Below are positions 62,145 through 64,000 of a stretch of DNA of 64,000 bases, one piece after another. The notes under the pieces are model-generated. The model ran no database searches, was not told the origin of the DNA, and saw nothing but the letters and a program-made list of their open reading frames with translations. The position numbers were made by a program, and so were the translations under genes. Positions within the stretch are counted from its first letter, which is position 1; the number at the start of each line of letters is the position of its first letter. Source of the DNA: Seohaeicola_A nanhaiensis (lineage in GTDB: Bacteria > Pseudomonadota > Alphaproteobacteria > Rhodobacterales > Rhodobacteraceae); the NCBI RefSeq assembly GCF_042654245.1, contig NZ_JBHSGI010000002.1, positions 1 to 64,000 of the forward strand, read 5' to 3'.

Positions 62145-62993
62145 TCACGCGTCGCGGATCGGGTTCGTCAGAACCCCGATGCCGCTGATCTCGACCTCGC
62201 AGAGGTCGCCATCTTTCATCCAGAGTTGCGGTTTGCGCGCGTGGCCGACGCCCGAGGGCGTGCCGGTGATGATCACATCGCCGGGCTCCAGCGTCATCAC
62301 GGCGCTGATGATCGAGACCAGATCGGCCACCGGGAACACCATGTCGTCAATTGCGGCCTTCTGCACCGACTGACCGTTCAGTCGGGTTTCCAGCGTCAGG
62401 CCGATACAGCCCGGCGGCAAGGCGTCTGCGGTCACGAACCAGGGTCCGAATCCGCCGGTGCCGTCGAAGTTCTTGCCCGGTGTCCATTGCGGCGTGCGGC
62501 GCTGGTAGTCGCGAACCGAGGCGTCGTTGAAGATCGAATACCCGCAGACATGGTCGAGAGCCTCTTCCACCGGCACGTCCTTAGCAGTCTTGCCGATCAC
62601 TGCGACCAGCTCGCCTTCGTAGTCCAGCTGAACCGAGGCCCGGGGCCGAAGGATCGGCTGGTTGTGCGCGACGAAGCTGGACGCAAACCGGGCGAAGAGC
62701 GTCGGATAGTCGGGTTGTTCGTAGGGGCCCTCGGCGGTATGGGCGCGATAGTTCAGGCCGACGGCGATAAACTTGCCGGCCATCCGCAGCGGCGGAAGAA
62801 AGCGCACCTTGTCGGCCTCGACCGGATCGCCCTTGGCCAGGGTCACCGCGGCCTCTTCCAGACGGTTGGCGGCAATCAGCGATTCGAGCCTGCCGGGAAA
62901 GCGCGGATGCCCCTCCCTAAGGCCGCGAAATCCGGCTTCGGTCTCGACCGCCAGTCCTTCCGCACCAGCCTCGGCATAGGCCAGAAATTTCAT
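62145..62993 (-). CDS. Fumarylacetoacetate hydrolase family protein
   Basis: 282 residues. FAH-fold motifs are GKFIAVGLNYRAH, LDYEGELVAVIGK with the metal-ligand Glu residues, and EPGDVIITGTPSGVG. Family members hydrolyse or decarboxylate ring-fission products such as oxaloacetate-, hydroxyhexadienoate- or fumarylpyruvate-type compounds. It probably handles the product of the adjacent dioxygenase. Confidence 0.93.
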   Translation of the reverse strand: MKFLAYAEAGAEGLAVETEAGFRGLREGHPRFPGRLESLIAANRLEEAAVTLAKGDPVEADKVRFLPPLRMAGKFIAVGLNYRAHTAEGPYEQPDYPTLFARFASSFVAHNQPILRPRASVQLDYEGELVAVIGKTAKDVPVEEALDHVCGYSIFNDASVRDYQRRTPQWTPGKNFDGTGGFGPWFVTADALPPGCIGLTLETRLNGQSVQKAAIDDMVFPVADLVSIISAVMTLEPGDVIITGTPSGVGHARKPQLWMKDGDLCEVEISGIGVLTNPIRDA

Positions 62994-63044
62994 GCCGCCT
63001 CCCCTTGTGACTTCCGCCCCAGCCCGGTCCGGGGCGTCGGTAGT

Positions 63045-63656
63045 CTACCCCACCATCTTCAGTGCCCGCTGCACGGCCGGACGGGCGAGCATCCTGTCGT
63101 GAAAGGCCGCCAGCGCATCCGGCATCGGCACGTCTTTCAACCGGGCCCAGGCAGTCAGATAGAACAGCGTCGGATCGGCGATGGAATAGCCGCCCATCAG
63201 CCACTCCTTTTCACCCAGAATGCCGGCCAGCCGATCAAACCCGGCGGCGATCACCTCGCGGCCATGCGCCGTCAGTTCCTGCTGGGCGGCCTCGGTCGGC
63301 GTGAACTTCTTCGGCACCAGCACAAAGGTGAATCCGCGCATGTGAACGGTGGCGACCATGAAATCGAGCAGCTCGAGCGCGCGTGTCTGCGCTTCAAGGT
63401 CCTCGGCCAGCAGCCCCGCCTCCGGGAACGCGCGGCCCAGCCAGAAGGCCATGGCCTGGTACTCGGTCAGGACCGAGCCGTCGTCGCGCACCAGCGTCGG
63501 CACCTTGCCCTTCGGGTTTACCGAGCGGAACCGTTCCGAAAACTGCTCCTTCGCCAGAAAGTCCACCTTGATCGATTCGTAGGGCGCGCCGATTTCTTCC
63601 AGCATCACGTGGATGCCGATCGAACACGTATTGGGGGCGTAGAAGAATTTCATCAT
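63045..63656 (-). CDS. Glutathione S-transferase family protein, possible maleylpyruvate-isomerase-like role
   Basis: 203 residues from ATG 63656 (MMKFFYAPN), with GGGAGGG 9 nt upstream; the ATG at 63653 is the other option. Thioredoxin-like domain: FFYAPNTCSIGIHVMLEEIG with Ser at the active-site position, NPKGKVPTLVRDDG with the cis-Pro, and LTEYQAMAFWLGR. Lying between two FAH-family genes, it may isomerise a ring-fission intermediate; this is inference. Confidence 0.9.
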   Translation of the reverse strand: MMKFFYAPNTCSIGIHVMLEEIGAPYESIKVDFLAKEQFSERFRSVNPKGKVPTLVRDDGSVLTEYQAMAFWLGRAFPEAGLLAEDLEAQTRALELLDFMVATVHMRGFTFVLVPKKFTPTEAAQQELTAHGREVIAAGFDRLAGILGEKEWLMGGYSIADPTLFYLTAWARLKDVPMPDALAAFHDRMLARPAVQRALKMVG

Positions 63657-63679
63657 CCTGGCGGCCCTCCCTCGCCGCG

Positions 63680-64000
63680 TTACGCCTCGGCCACGATCCT
63701 GTTTTCGATGGTGCCGAGCCCTTCGATCTCGCACCGTACCACGTCACCCGGATTTAGGAAGAGCTGCTGCGCCATGCCGACTCCCCCGGGCGTGCCTGTG
63801 AAAAGGATATCGCCGGGCTTGAGCGCCATCACCTGAGACAATTCCTCGAGCTGGTCCCAGACAGAGAAGATCAGGTGTTTGGTGTTCGAGTTCTGCCGCA
63901 GCTCGCCGTTGACCCAGCATTTGATCGCCAGGCGGTGCGGATCGCCGATTTCGTCTGCGGTCACGATGCAGGGGCCGATGGGAGCATGAGTGTCGAAGGA
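63680..64000 (-). CDS. Fumarylacetoacetate hydrolase family protein, C-terminal part
   Basis: 107 codons open to the window edge. PIGPCIVTADEIGDPHRLAI, then MALKPGDILFTGTPGGVG and the C-terminal strand GDVVRCEIEGLGTIENR are FAH-family. This is a second, distinct member beside that at 62145-62993. The N-terminal part lies outside the window. Confidence 0.92.
   Translation of the reverse strand, partial: SFDTHAPIGPCIVTADEIGDPHRLAIKCWVNGELRQNSNTKHLIFSVWDQLEELSQVMALKPGDILFTGTPGGVGMAQQLFLNPGDVVRCEIEGLGTIENRIVAEA

Overview
The window looks like a chromosomal stretch from a high-GC alphaproteobacterium, most likely a Rhodobacterales (roseobacter-type) heterotroph. This is inferred from four complete ABC importers for organic acids, peptides or amino acids, several aromatic-catabolism genes, glutathione S-transferase-like proteins, a 441-residue GltX, and dense 4-nt-overlap operons. 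No species can be named from the sequence alone. No rRNA, tRNA, CRISPR array or prophage was seen.

Layout. 1-397: end of an IS5-type (IS427-group-like) insertion sequence cut by the window edge. 405-10290 (minus): an eight-gene operon with a dipeptide-type ABC importer followed by a class V PLP enzyme, a DAO-type flavin oxidase, a 2-amino-thiazoline-4-carboxylate hydrolase-like protein and an M20 amidohydrolase. Divergent from it, 10488-12600 holds an SDR, a glyoxalase-like protein and an Lrp/AsnC regulator. 12601-13051 has no convincing gene. 13113-15299: katG. 15514-18898: a TetR regulator divergent from a two-component flavin monooxygenase and an intradiol (hydroxyquinol-type) dioxygenase, i.e. 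a resorcinol-to-hydroxyquinol-type pathway. 19071-20881: MATE exporter plus a small glyoxalase-related protein. 20878-26304: an FCD-GntR regulator and a branched-chain-type ABC importer whose binding protein is divergent. 26342-29091: gltX, a DUF3859 protein and a GST.

29095-37330 is a self-contained aromatic-acid locus: an IclR regulator, a 902-residue fusion of an FAD aromatic-CoA monooxygenase and a benzoate-CoA-ligase-like enzyme, then a binding protein and four further ABC components. 37470-44064 (minus): a MaoC-phosphotransacetylase fusion, acetate kinase, a GST, an internally deleted LysE remnant, a thiolase, a DAO-type oxidase and a small methyltransferase. 44243-50100: a second peptide-type ABC operon. 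50213-52930: a small unknown protein converging on a large MscS channel.

53327-60378 is a run of eight genes (four glycosyltransferases, a histidine phosphatase, a polysaccharide deacetylase-like protein, a methyltransferase and a DUF1045/2H-phosphoesterase) in which every junction is a 4-nt overlap. Its product is unknown to me and it is the best candidate here for an undescribed pathway. rpe follows. 61133-64000 (minus) is an aromatic-ring degradation cluster: type I extradiol dioxygenase, FAH-family hydrolase, GST, and a second FAH-family protein cut by the window end.
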